Origin: Dyadobacter chenhuakuii
GTDB taxonomy: Bacteria > Bacteroidota > Bacteroidia > Cytophagales > Spirosomataceae
Direction: 5' to 3'
DNA length: 64,000 nucleotides
Assembly: GCF_023821985.2 (NCBI RefSeq)
Contig: NZ_CP098805.1
Coordinates: forward strand, 2,232,001-2,296,000
Shown: positions 35,003 through 43,517 of the stretch, piece by piece
How positions within the stretch are numbered: the first letter of the stretch is position 1
Layout of the letters: the number at the start of each line of letters is the position of its first letter
The notes under the pieces: model-generated
Database searches by the model: none
What the model saw: only the letters and a program-made list of their open reading frames with translations
Told to the model about the DNA's origin: nothing
Position numbers and translations under genes: made by a program

Positions 35003-36535
35003 ATGCAATCTTCCGCCTTGCAAAAAGAATATGACTTTGTGATTGTAGGCAGTGGCCTGGGCGGCCTTGCTTGTGCGAACATTCTGGCTTTGGAAGGTTA
35101 CAGCGTGGTTGTACTCGAAAAAAACCACCAGATCGGCGGTCATTTACAGGTATATAGCCGGGGAAAAAGCATTTTCGATACGGGCGTACATTATGTAGGA
35201 AGCCTGGACGAGGGCGAGAATTTGTATCAGTTCTTCAAATATTTCGGCATACTGGATAAGCTGAAAATGAAACGGATGGACGATGACAAATTTGACGTTA
35301 TCCGCTTTCAGGACGGCTCGGAATATGCTTATGCCCAGGGATTTGATCATTACAAAGAAGGGTTGATCGAATATTTCCCGGAAGAGAAGGCTGCTATTGA
35401 AACCTATTGCGACAAGATATTGGAAGTCTGTGAAAAATTCCCACTCTATAACCTCAGAGTTTCAGGAGAAAATTACCAGATGGACGGCGACGTTGTAGGA
35501 CTGAACGCTCACGATTTCATTGCATCAATCACTGATAATGAATGGCTTAGGAATGTTCTGGCGGGCTCAAATCTGCTATATGCAGGCGTTCGGGACAAGA
35601 CACCATTTTACGTGCATGCCCTGATTATGAAAAGCTATTTATCGGGCTCCTACAAATTCATCGATGGCGGTTCTCAAATCGCGATTCAGATGAGTAAGGT
35701 CATCAGGGCGCAGGGTGGAGAAATTTACAAGCATAAGAAGGTAGTTTCGGCCAATTATGATGCAGATGGCAAGATTACCGAGGTGGTTTTGAAAAATGGA
35801 GAAACGGTTAAAGGCAAACAGTTTATCTCAAATGTGCATCCGTCGGTGACGATTGATATTTTTGGCGCGGAAAGATTTCTTAATGTGTACAAAAGCCGAG
35901 TTCAGGGGCTGGAAAATAGCATTTCAACCTTTCTTGTACATGTTACTTTCAAGCCGGAGAGCTTTGAATATTTGAACTACAACATTTATCAGCACCATAT
36001 CGAGGACGTTTGGGGAGGCATTGACTATGATAAGGAAACCTGGCCGCAAACTTATTTTATCTGCACGCCATACATTTCCAAAACTGGCCAATACGCTGAT
36101 TCTATGTCCATTATGACCTACATGAATGCTTCCGAAACTGAAAAGTGGAGCGGGACTTTTAGCACGGTGGCTGAGCCGGGAACCCGCGATGCAGAATATG
36201 AACAGTTCAAGAAGGACAAAGAAGCAAAAGTGCTGGCGCGGCTCGAAGAAGTTTTCCCCGGAATTTCAGGAAAAATCAAGGCCGTTCACAGTGCTACGCC
36301 GCTGACATTCAGGGATTACATTGGCAATAAAGATGGTTCCTTATACGGCGTGCTGAAAAACTCCCATTCACCGACACGGACGCAGATCAATACAAAAACA
36401 AGAATCCCTAACCTGCATTTGACAGGTCAAAATATTTCGATGCATGGCATACTGGGCGTCACGGTAAGCGCTTTTGTAACATGCTTTCCATTTGTAGACA
36501 AAGAGAAACTCATCCAAAAAGTTAAAAATGCCTAA
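35003..36535 (+). CDS. CrtI/phytoene-desaturase-like FAD oxidoreductase
   Basis: A 510-residue flavoprotein. The N-terminal FAD site is VIVGSGLGGLACANILALEGY, followed by VVLEKNHQIGGHLQ and TGVHYVG; the C-terminus has NLHLTGQNISMHGILGVTVSA, the second FAD-binding part of phytoene-desaturase and retinol-saturase-like enzymes. In flexirubin loci it may oxidise or isomerise the polyene or hydroxylate the ring; the reaction is not established. Its stop is 2 bases before the halogenase start, so they are translated from one message. Confidence 0.85.
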   Translation: MQSSALQKEYDFVIVGSGLGGLACANILALEGYSVVVLEKNHQIGGHLQVYSRGKSIFDTGVHYVGSLDEGENLYQFFKYFGILDKLKMKRMDDDKFDVIRFQDGSEYAYAQGFDHYKEGLIEYFPEEKAAIETYCDKILEVCEKFPLYNLRVSGENYQMDGDVVGLNAHDFIASITDNEWLRNVLAGSNLLYAGVRDKTPFYVHALIMKSYLSGSYKFIDGGSQIAIQMSKVIRAQGGEIYKHKKVVSANYDADGKITEVVLKNGETVKGKQFISNVHPSVTIDIFGAERFLNVYKSRVQGLENSISTFLVHVTFKPESFEYLNYNIYQHHIEDVWGGIDYDKETWPQTYFICTPYISKTGQYADSMSIMTYMNASETEKWSGTFSTVAEPGTRDAEYEQFKKDKEAKVLARLEEVFPGISGKIKAVHSATPLTFRDYIGNKDGSLYGVLKNSHSPTRTQINTKTRIPNLHLTGQNISMHGILGVTVSAFVTCFPFVDKEKLIQKVKNA

Positions 36536-36537
36536 TC

Positions 36538-37797
36538 ATGCAAACAGTTGATGTTGTGGTCATTGGTGCCGGGCCAGCCGGGACAGTTGCAGCTTCGTAT
36601 CTCAAAAACCAGGGCTACAATGTCACAATTTTAGAAAAAGAGAAATTTCCCCGCTTCCAGATCGGCGAAAGCCTGCTGCCCTGCTGCATGGAGCATCTGG
36701 AAGAATCCGGTCTGCTTGAAGCAGTTAAGTCCAGGAATTTTCAGAAGAAAACCGGTGCAGCCTTCATGCGCGGTCAAAAAAGATGCGAATTCCTGTTTTC
36801 CGAACAATTCACCAAAGGCTGGGAATGGACGTGGCAGGTAAAACGCGCCGATTTCGACCTCACGCTAGCCGAAGCAACCCAGGCAAAAGGTGTTGATGTT
36901 AAGTTTGAATGTGAAGTGTTGAAAGTGACGTGCAGCGCTGATAGTCAGCACATTGAATACAAAGATATAGACGGCAATCTTTACGAAATCCAGTCCAGGT
37001 TTATCATTGATTCCAGTGGCTACGGCCGCGTGCTTCCGCGGCTGTTTAATTTGAGCAAACCCTCTGCATTCAGTCCGAGAGGCGCAATTTTCTCACATTT
37101 GGAAGATAAAAACCGCACGGAAACGACCAGTAACAACATCTTCGTGCATTCTTTTGACAACAACAAATCGTGGATATGGGCCATTCCGTTCTCCGATGGC
37201 TCCACTTCGGTAGGCATTGTTGGCGACAGGGAAAAGATTACGGAAATGGCTGAGAACGGTGGAGAAGCTTATAAGACTTTCATTCGTGAATTTGAGGATC
37301 TTGCAGGCCGCTTTAAGGATTCGGAATTGAAATTTGAGCCGCGGCACATCCTGGGCTATTCCATTGGCGTCACCAAAATGTTCGGGGAAGGATTTGTGCT
37401 TTCCGGAAACAGCACCGAATTTCTCGACCCGATCTTTTCATCCGGCGTAACATTCGCAACTGCTTCGGGATTGCTTTCTGCAAAAATGACGCACAAGCAT
37501 CTGCAGGGTGAAACGGTGGATTGGGAAAATGAATACGAAAAAGTGATCCAACGCGGGATCAACGTTTTCAGAAGCTATGTTACCGGCTGGTACAGTGGTC
37601 ATTTTCAAACTATTGTATTCACAGACCAAATTAATAACGACATTAAAAAACAGATTTGCTCGGTGCTTGCAGGTTATGTCTGGGACCAGTCCAATCCTTT
37701 TGTAAAAAAGCATGATACAATTCTACCTACGCTTGCCAAAGTGATTAAAATGGAGGAGAAAAATCTAAAATCCAAATTGAAAGGCGCTACGGAGTGA
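36538..37797 (+). CDS. Flavin-dependent halogenase-like FAD oxidoreductase
   Basis: A 419-residue FAD protein with the marks of flavin-dependent halogenases: GAGPAG (10-15), KFPRFQIGESLLP (36-48), a Lys in KKTGAAF (K70/K71) where the catalytic Lys of halogenases lies, the WxWxIP motif as WIWAIP (212-217), and F-x-x-P-x-x-S-x-G as F295, P298, S301, G303. Related geranylgeranyl-reductase-like enzymes lack the last three together. It would install chlorine or bromine on a phenol or pyrrole; the phenolic aryl end of flexirubin is the obvious candidate since halogenated flexirubins are known. Free FADH2 supply by a partner flavin reductase is not encoded nearby. The end overlaps the convergent gene by 11 bases. 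Confidence 0.82.
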   Translation: MQTVDVVVIGAGPAGTVAASYLKNQGYNVTILEKEKFPRFQIGESLLPCCMEHLEESGLLEAVKSRNFQKKTGAAFMRGQKRCEFLFSEQFTKGWEWTWQVKRADFDLTLAEATQAKGVDVKFECEVLKVTCSADSQHIEYKDIDGNLYEIQSRFIIDSSGYGRVLPRLFNLSKPSAFSPRGAIFSHLEDKNRTETTSNNIFVHSFDNNKSWIWAIPFSDGSTSVGIVGDREKITEMAENGGEAYKTFIREFEDLAGRFKDSELKFEPRHILGYSIGVTKMFGEGFVLSGNSTEFLDPIFSSGVTFATASGLLSAKMTHKHLQGETVDWENEYEKVIQRGINVFRSYVTGWYSGHFQTIVFTDQINNDIKKQICSVLAGYVWDQSNPFVKKHDTILPTLAKVIKMEEKNLKSKLKGATE

Positions 37798-38830
37798 GCA
37801 GAATAAAACTGTGCTGAACGGCCTTATAATGATTGTAAATCAGCACATTATTCGCTTTTTCGACTTTTGGATTTTGGTGAATACATTGTGAAGGAACTGG
37901 GTGGCCTGAAAGCATTTTTACGGCCATCCAGGTTGCAAAAGCCGAAGCAGTTGGATAGTCCCCAACCATATTCTTATAAGTGTAGCTGCTGCTGTCCGGG
38001 AAAAATTTCTTACGAAAATCTGCGTACAAATGGTCTGTGCGGTTATCCCCGCTGATGCCCAGCATCAAAGTATCGATATCGTGACGTGCGAGCCCGTTTC
38101 GTTCCAGAAAGTGATCCAGCTTCTCTTCCAGGTCGCTATTTTTTGGGTTATTGATCTGATCCACATCCACAATCCGCGCCAGTGTTCCTTCGCTTCTTGA
38201 AGACTCCACCACGAACATCGTCGCCCCTTCCCCATTAACGGACCCGGGAGAATCGGCTGTCAGCAAATCAGTTGACGTAATGTCTTCCGTTTTAAAATGA
38301 CCGTTTAAGAAATCAATGTTATGGTTATAATCAGAAATCTCCTCCACACTGCCGACCAGCACGCGCCGCAGTTTTTTTTCTTCCAAAACCATCATTGCAT
38401 CCAATAACGCAGCTTCGAAAGCCAATCCTTTGTGCACATGCGTTGTATTATAGCCCGTTACCTTGCTCATTAAAGCAAGATTGCCTGCGACTGCGTTAGG
38501 CGTGCTCTGGACAAAATGAGTGGGTGTTAATGTGCCTTCATCGTAGTCAACGATCTGGTTCAGGAATTTAAGGCAATCGCCCAACCCGCCATTCGCTGTG
38601 CCGAGAATAATCCCGTCCATATCGGATTTCCGGATCAGCGGCAAGCCCGCCCCTACGCCCATCCGAACGGCTTTGCCCATTCTGCGCAGCAAGCTTGCGG
38701 GGATTAATTGCCCGTAATCCGGTTCAATGGCCGCGTAACGATTGCCGTGATGCACTTTTATCTTTTCCTCAAAGAAGGCATTGTCAAAGGTAAACTGAGG
38801 TGAGATGCAGGCTAAGTCGGTTACGTACAT
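37787..38830 (-). CDS. Second ketosynthase-like protein without active-site cysteine
   Basis: A 347-residue paralogue of the protein at 21119-22084. Both share PDY..LIPASLLRRMGKAVRMGV-type N-termini, GIILGTANGGLGDCLKFLNQIV, the THFVQSTPNAVAGN segment and a site in place of the ketosynthase Cys that reads YNTTHVHKGLAFEA (about residues 127-140), with no Cys. A chain-length-factor or starter-specificity role alongside an active ketosynthase is likely (inference). It lies on the opposite strand to the halogenase and is separated from the main operon by 6 kb, so it must be made from its own promoter or from glpD read-through (glpD starts 1.6 kb upstream on the same strand, 17 bases between). Confidence 0.78.
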   Translation of the reverse strand: MYVTDLACISPQFTFDNAFFEEKIKVHHGNRYAAIEPDYGQLIPASLLRRMGKAVRMGVGAGLPLIRKSDMDGIILGTANGGLGDCLKFLNQIVDYDEGTLTPTHFVQSTPNAVAGNLALMSKVTGYNTTHVHKGLAFEAALLDAMMVLEEKKLRRVLVGSVEEISDYNHNIDFLNGHFKTEDITSTDLLTADSPGSVNGEGATMFVVESSRSEGTLARIVDVDQINNPKNSDLEEKLDHFLERNGLARHDIDTLMLGISGDNRTDHLYADFRKKFFPDSSSYTYKNMVGDYPTASAFATWMAVKMLSGHPVPSQCIHQNPKVEKANNVLIYNHYKAVQHSFILLTP

Positions 38831-38847
38831 TCGGGATTTAATGTGAG

Positions 38848-40482
38848 TTAGTTGCCGGCGTCGGCAATGAATTGTTTGAGCTGAAACGCATAGTCATCGA
38901 TTTGTCTTTGCGTTTCGCTTTCATCCCAATTCAATTCCCGTGCCATCAGGTTTGCAACAACAGGTAAGCAGTTTAAGGTTTCTTTCCAATCGGTAATTTC
39001 CAGCCTTACCCTGCGCGCCAGAAAGTCGCGCGGCGTGATGACCATTTCATTCCGGACCGTGTAAGTTACTTCCGCCCTGATGTAGGGATAGGAAGCGCTG
39101 AGCCTTTCTTTTGAGGAAATGTCAGTCGCTGTTAACTCCGCAACCAATGTTGCCCGGGAACCGTATTTTCTAACCAGATGCAAGGACACGTCTTCCGGTA
39201 ATGCGTATTTAGTGGTAAGCACTCCGGATAAGGAAGCATCATAATGCTCCCCGCCGGCAAGCGTATGGTTAGCAGTAAGACATTCATTTCTTTTGGAAAA
39301 GATCGCGTCAGCTTCATCGATCGTATCCTTGGCCATTAACCGGTAAGTCGTCCATTTTCCACCCAGCAGACTCAGCAACCCGCTTGTAGCATCCACTTCA
39401 ACTTCATGGTCTCTGACGAGGCTTTTTGTGGATTTGGAAGGATCAGCTGCGAGCAGCGGGCGCAGTCCGCCAAAACCCGCTTTCAATGTTGTGATGTCAA
39501 TGGGAGTCGCCAGGAATGGGTTCAGCGTGTCAACCAGATATTTTTTTTCCGATTCATTCAATGTAGCCTCAGAATCAATACTATCCGATTCCGTATCCGT
39601 GGTCCCGATCATCATGGCGCCTTCAAAGGGAATAGCAAAAACTACGCGTCCGTCCGATGTTTTGGGAATGAGCATGGCATACTCGCTATTCAATGTGTCA
39701 TAGGGCAGCACTACGTGAACGCCTTTGCTGGGACGAAGCCGCTCTGGCAATGCGGGGTTGGCCAGTAACCTGATCTTGTCCGAAAACGGCCCAGTGCAAT
39801 TGATAACGAGCTTTGATTTGATAATAAATTCAGCTCCTTGCTGCGTATCCTTAACCTGAACACCAACAAGCTTGCCCAAATCATTTTTTGTGAAACCTGT
39901 AACATCCAGGTAATTAGCCGCAACACCGCCCGCTTCCGAAGCCGACTGCACCAGAGCGAGACAATAACGCGCATCGTCGAGCTGGCCATCGTAATACAGC
40001 ACGCCGCTGTGGAGCTTCTTGCTGTTCAGGGTTGGAATTTTATTGAGCACTTCCTTTTTTGAAAGCCATTTGCTTTTAGGAAGCGAATCGTTGGTGGCAA
40101 ATGTATCATAAAGTTGCAGCCCAATTTTAAAATACAAACCCTCAAACCAAGAACTCACAGGCGTCATTAATGCCAATGGGCGCGCCAGATGCGGTGCATT
40201 TTTAAGAACGGTATGACGCTCTTCCAAGCCGTGACGGACCTGTTTGAGCTGCGCAAAATCTAATTTTTTAAATGCCTGTTCGAGATAACGGACACCGCCG
40301 TGGATCAGCTTGGTGGAACGGGATGAGGTCTCTGATGCGAAATCCTTTTTATCGATAATAGCGACTTTATAACCCCGTAAAACGGCATCCAATGCACAAC
40401 CAGCCCCGCTTGCCCCTGCTCCGATGATACAAATATCAAATTCTTCACTTCTTAATTTATCCAGCGATGCGTTACGATCCAT
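38848..40482 (-). CDS. glpD: Glycerol-3-phosphate dehydrogenase, FAD type
   Basis: A 544-residue flavoprotein oxidising sn-glycerol 3-phosphate to dihydroxyacetone phosphate with electrons to quinone. FAD site ICIIGAGASGAGCALDAVLRGY, then RSTKLIHGGVRYLEQAF, the GMTDTESDSI-like phosphate segment (IGTTDTESDSID), and the LLSLLGGKWTTYRLMAKDTID motif. Length and C-terminal cap domain fit GlpD. The frame extends upstream, but ATG 40482 fits the family and a -7 element at 40520-40527. Neighbours are pigment genes on one side, a LysM gene on the other; no glycerol kinase or facilitator is in the window. Confidence 0.9.
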   Translation of the reverse strand: MDRNASLDKLRSEEFDICIIGAGASGAGCALDAVLRGYKVAIIDKKDFASETSSRSTKLIHGGVRYLEQAFKKLDFAQLKQVRHGLEERHTVLKNAPHLARPLALMTPVSSWFEGLYFKIGLQLYDTFATNDSLPKSKWLSKKEVLNKIPTLNSKKLHSGVLYYDGQLDDARYCLALVQSASEAGGVAANYLDVTGFTKNDLGKLVGVQVKDTQQGAEFIIKSKLVINCTGPFSDKIRLLANPALPERLRPSKGVHVVLPYDTLNSEYAMLIPKTSDGRVVFAIPFEGAMMIGTTDTESDSIDSEATLNESEKKYLVDTLNPFLATPIDITTLKAGFGGLRPLLAADPSKSTKSLVRDHEVEVDATSGLLSLLGGKWTTYRLMAKDTIDEADAIFSKRNECLTANHTLAGGEHYDASLSGVLTTKYALPEDVSLHLVRKYGSRATLVAELTATDISSKERLSASYPYIRAEVTYTVRNEMVITPRDFLARRVRLEITDWKETLNCLPVVANLMARELNWDESETQRQIDDYAFQLKQFIADAGN

Positions 40483-40519
40483 TGATTGGCAGTATATCCA
40501 GCATTTGATTGACCTGTTG

Positions 40520-40527
40520 CAAAAGTA
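40520..40527 (-). promoter_or_regulatory. TAnnTTTG -7 element of glpD
   Basis: On the minus strand TACTTTTG matches the -7 consensus and stands 37 bases before the ATG at 40482. No good -33 element is seen. It supports the chosen start. Confidence 0.45.
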
Positions 40528-40673
40528 CAAAGTCAGGCATTAAAACTGGCCGGTGCCGGACGGTCTTTTGAAGTTTGCTTCGAAAAAGTTTGGTATAATA
40601 ATTGCAACATCAGCATTATAATGTGCGTCAACGACCGCATTACAGTTATCTGTTCACATAAACCAACTAAAAC

Positions 40674-41132
40674 ATGGGCTTACTATCGTTTCTTAAAGGC
40701 GTAGGAGAAAAAGTTTTCAAAAAAGAAGAAACTGCTGTTCCCACGCCGGAAGCAGAACCATTACGCGCCAGCGCGCTCCTAGCGCACGTAAAAGCACTCG
40801 GGCTCGCGTATAACAATCTGACAGTCAAAACATCCGGTGACACGGTAACCATAGAAGGCGAAGTGGCTCAGCAGGAAGATGCAGAAAAGATAGCCCTTGC
40901 AGTAGGGAATGTTGAAGGCGTGGAAGTGGTGGACAACCGCTTGAAAGTGGCAACGCCGGCTCCCGAAGCAACTTATCACACTGTGGAAAAAGGCGACACG
41001 CTCTCCAAAATAGCAAAGGAAGTGTATGGCGATATGATGAAGTATCCGATCATTTTTGAAGCAAACAAACCTATGCTGACGCATCCGGATAAGATATATC
41101 CAGGCCAGGTTTTGAGAATCCCGGCACCCTGA
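40674..41132 (+). CDS. BON-LysM protein (YgaU/KBP-like)
   Basis: A 152-residue protein with no signal peptide. The middle (about 35-95) is a BON domain (YNNLTVKTSGDTVTIEGEV, VGNVEGVEVVDNRLKV), and the C-terminus (about 100-152) a LysM domain (TYHTVEKGDTLSKIAKEVYGDMMKYPIIFEANKPM). The same order as E. coli YgaU/Kbp, a potassium-binding cytoplasmic protein. Whether this one binds K+ or peptidoglycan is not determined. A bidirectional terminator separates it from the ribosomal genes. Confidence 0.9.
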   Translation: MGLLSFLKGVGEKVFKKEETAVPTPEAEPLRASALLAHVKALGLAYNNLTVKTSGDTVTIEGEVAQQEDAEKIALAVGNVEGVEVVDNRLKVATPAPEATYHTVEKGDTLSKIAKEVYGDMMKYPIIFEANKPMLTHPDKIYPGQVLRIPAP

Positions 41133-41147
41133 TGCAGATCAGAAACA

Positions 41148-41178
41148 AAAAAAAGCAGCCTTTTGGGCTGCTTTTTTT
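41148..41178. terminator. Bidirectional terminator between the LysM gene and rplI
   Basis: AAAAAGCAGCC and GGCTGCTTTTT form a long stem (arms 41150-41160 and 41166-41176) with a short loop, with A run before and T run after. It serves both convergent genes. Confidence 0.9.
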
Positions 41179-41195
41179 ATGTCTTGTCGAAGTGA

Positions 41196-41642
41196 TTAAT
41201 CTTCCTGCGCGATAACGTTCAGGGAAATTTTGTGTTTCACTTCTTTATGCAAATCGATTGTTGCAGAGTAAGTTCCGATGGATTTAACATCATCCAAAGT
41301 AATTTTCTTGCGGTCGATATTGAAACCTTTTGCTTTAAGGACATCAGCAACTTGTGTGTTGGTAACACGTCCGAAGATACGGCCGCTTTCTCCTACCACA
41401 GTTTTGATATCGATTGTAAGATCGCCGATTGCTGCTGCAATTTCTTCTGCGTCTTTTTTCAGCTTTTCAGCTTTGTGCGAAGCCTGACGCACGTTTTCAG
41501 CAACGATTTTGCGGTTAGAGGCATTCGCCAATAATGCAAAACCCTGAGGGATAAGGTAGTTACGACCGTAACCTGCTTTCACAGTAACGATGTCGTTTTT
41601 ATAACCTACACCTGCTATATCCGTTATAAGTATGATTTCCAT
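41196..41642 (-). CDS. rplI: 50S ribosomal protein L9
   Basis: A 148-residue L9: N-terminal MEIILITDIAGVGYKNDIVTVKAGYGRNYLIPQGFA, the hallmark of the family, then a long helix and a C-terminal domain with IKTVVGESGRIFGRVTNTQVADVLK. It binds 23S rRNA and helps hold the reading frame. Third gene of the rpsF-rpsR-rplI operon. Confidence 0.97.
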   Translation of the reverse strand: MEIILITDIAGVGYKNDIVTVKAGYGRNYLIPQGFALLANASNRKIVAENVRQASHKAEKLKKDAEEIAAAIGDLTIDIKTVVGESGRIFGRVTNTQVADVLKAKGFNIDRKKITLDDVKSIGTYSATIDLHKEVKHKISLNVIAQED

Positions 41643-41662
41643 TGTTTGTAGCTCTTTCTATA

Positions 41663-41914
41663 TTATTTCAATTGATCAGCAACAAAAGGCAATAAAGCCA
41701 AGTGACGCGCTCTTTTAATTGCCTGAGAAACTTTGCGTTGATATTTCAAGCTTGTTCCTGTAAGGCGGCGTGGCAAGATCTTACCTTGCTCATTCACCAG
41801 TTTCAATAAGAAATCCGGATTCTTGTAGTCGATATATTTAATGCCTGCTTTCTTAAAACGGCAATATTTCTTACGGTTATTGTTTTTTTCAACCGGTTCG
41901 TTTACTAGTGACAT
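41663..41914 (-). CDS. rpsR: 30S ribosomal protein S18
   Basis: An 83-residue S18 with the family core [18 protein letters not shown] and the C-terminal [22 protein letters not shown]. It binds the 16S rRNA central domain together with S6. It is between rpsF and rplI with short gaps of 3 and 20 bases. Confidence 0.97.
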   Translation of the reverse strand: MSLVNEPVEKNNNRKKYCRFKKAGIKYIDYKNPDFLLKLVNEQGKILPRRLTGTSLKYQRKVSQAIKRARHLALLPFVADQLK

Positions 41915-41917
41915 AGC

Positions 41918-42298
41918 TTATGCGTTTTCGGTTTTAGACTCAGTTGACTCTTCTCTTTTTCTTCCAACCAGACCCTTACGTTTCTTCTCGTTGTAAGCAA
42001 TTGAATGCTTATCCAGGGCGATTGTCATAAAACGCAAGATGCGCTCGTCACGACGGAATTCGGTTTCCAAAACGTCAACCACGTTTCCTTCATTTGCTGT
42101 ATATTCTACAACATGATAGAAACCTGAGTTTTTCTTTTGGATGGGGTAGGCCAGCTTGCGCAATCCCCAATTTTCTTCATGTACAATCGATCCACCATTT
42201 GCGGTGATGATTGTCGTGAATTTTTCAACGGCGTCCTTTGCCTGGGCCTCAGACAAAATGGGAGTTAGAATGAACACCGTTTCATATTGCTTATACAT
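41918..42298 (-). CDS. rpsF: 30S ribosomal protein S6
   Basis: A 126-residue S6: [56 protein letters not shown] and [14 protein letters not shown] are characteristic. It forms a dimer with S18 on the platform of the small subunit. First gene of the operon. There is no ssb gene between rpsF and rpsR, the usual state in this phylum. Confidence 0.97.
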   Translation of the reverse strand: MYKQYETVFILTPILSEAQAKDAVEKFTTIITANGGSIVHEENWGLRKLAYPIQKKNSGFYHVVEYTANEGNVVDVLETEFRRDERILRFMTIALDKHSIAYNEKKRKGLVGRKREESTESKTENA

Positions 42299-42327
42299 AC
42301 GGTAATTGATTAATTATATAATGTAAA

Positions 42328-42366
42328 ATAAAAACCCTCACTTTGGGTTCATACCAAAATGAGGGT
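42328..42366 (-). terminator. Terminator/attenuator upstream of rpsF
   Basis: On the minus strand ACCCTCA-type arms (42334-42340 with 42360-42366) extended by TTTGG/CCAAA (42342-42346 with 42354-42358) form a long hairpin followed by TTTTT-A-TTTT. It lies 69 bases after the stop of the coiled-coil gene and about 35 bases before rpsF, so it ends the upstream gene and may also attenuate the ribosomal operon. Confidence 0.8.
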
Positions 42367-42435
42367 GCAAAAATAGGGCTTGAAATCCATAATTCCAAGC
42401 CCTGATCTTACTTAAATTCAAGTTATTCAGCCTCG

Positions 42436-43377
42436 TTACTTCACTTCGAAGTCGCCCTGCCCTATTTTAAATCCTTCACTGTAAACCTCGATAGCATATT
42501 TGCCATCTTTCAAAGGAATGCCGCCGCGTCCGTATAAAATATCCACGGATTGGCCGCTGTTTGTGAAATTGACAGTCTGGCGTGAGCTGTAAATCAGCTC
42601 TTTACCGTCGTGGATAAACGATCCCGAACCTGTGGCCATATCGGATAAAACCGCTCCGTCCGGATCCAGGATACGCAGATACATTTCTTTTTCATTCTGC
42701 TTGGCAACAGCATTTGGCGCCAGTGAGAAATTTACACGCAGCTTATCAATGCGTTTTGCCTTGTATTTTCCGCCTTCGCGCTCTTTTCCTCTTGCCGAAA
42801 CTGCATTAACCGTCAGATTTTCAGCCCTTAATGCGGAAGCAATGCTCACTTTCTCAGCCAGTTCCCTATTTTGAACAGAATAATTAGTCACAGAATCTGC
42901 AAGCAACTGCTTCTCGGATTCCAGCCCGGTTACCTTCTCATTCAACTCCTGATTTTTCGTTGTTGCAATTCCTAATTCCTGCCTTAGCTGGGCGATTTCC
43001 GTGTCTTTTTCGTTCAACACATTTTCGTAACCCTTGATCTTCTTGTTATAACCAGAAGCAGAATAACTGCTCATATTCTTTAATTCCTGCTTATCCTTTT
43101 CAAGTTGCAGCTTCATTGCCATCAAGGAATCCACACTTCCGCCCAGTTTCTGGATTTCTGCGATCTTAATGTCCAGCTCCTGCGAAATGGAATCGAGCTT
43201 GGTTTTGATAAAGAGAACTTCCTCTGTTTTAGCAGTTATAATGTCATCCTTAGCGAGATTTTCCTGTTTTTCGTGATAGATAAAATAAACAAGCACCAAA
43301 TTAAGCAATAGCAATACGGCCAAAGCGGCCCATAGAAGGGTTTTCCTGTCTTGCTTTTGTTCCTGATTATAGTCCAT
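42436..43377 (-). CDS. Membrane-anchored coiled-coil protein of unknown function
   Basis: A 313-residue protein. One N-terminal membrane segment (LLWAALAVLLLLNLVLVYFIY, residues 14-34) is followed by a long coiled coil (about 40-195, with heptad-like leucines and charged residues such as LNEKDTEIAQLRQELG), then a beta-rich C-terminal domain (KLRVNFSLAPNAVAKQNEKEMYLRIL to FKIGQGDFEVK). The topology places the coiled coil and C-terminal domain in the periplasm. The family is not recognised; proteins of this shape are frequent in Bacteroidota. It shares its terminator region with the rpsF leader. Confidence 0.72.
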   Translation of the reverse strand: MDYNQEQKQDRKTLLWAALAVLLLLNLVLVYFIYHEKQENLAKDDIITAKTEEVLFIKTKLDSISQELDIKIAEIQKLGGSVDSLMAMKLQLEKDKQELKNMSSYSASGYNKKIKGYENVLNEKDTEIAQLRQELGIATTKNQELNEKVTGLESEKQLLADSVTNYSVQNRELAEKVSIASALRAENLTVNAVSARGKEREGGKYKAKRIDKLRVNFSLAPNAVAKQNEKEMYLRILDPDGAVLSDMATGSGSFIHDGKELIYSSRQTVNFTNSGQSVDILYGRGGIPLKDGKYAIEVYSEGFKIGQGDFEVK

Positions 43378-43517
43378 ACAGAAGGTTATATTTTTTAATT
43401 CGTTGGTAAAAGAACTATGTTTTTTTCAATTTTGAAATATGTTAACATCTATTTCTAAGCGCCTGCGGTGAATTTGTTTCTTTAATCCTTTAATTATCAA
43501 AAAATTAGAATCTCAAA

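Noticed and set aside
41918..42330. S6:S18-binding leader motif before rpsF
   Set aside because: Beyond the terminator hairpin no second conserved stem with the expected CCG bulge was seen.
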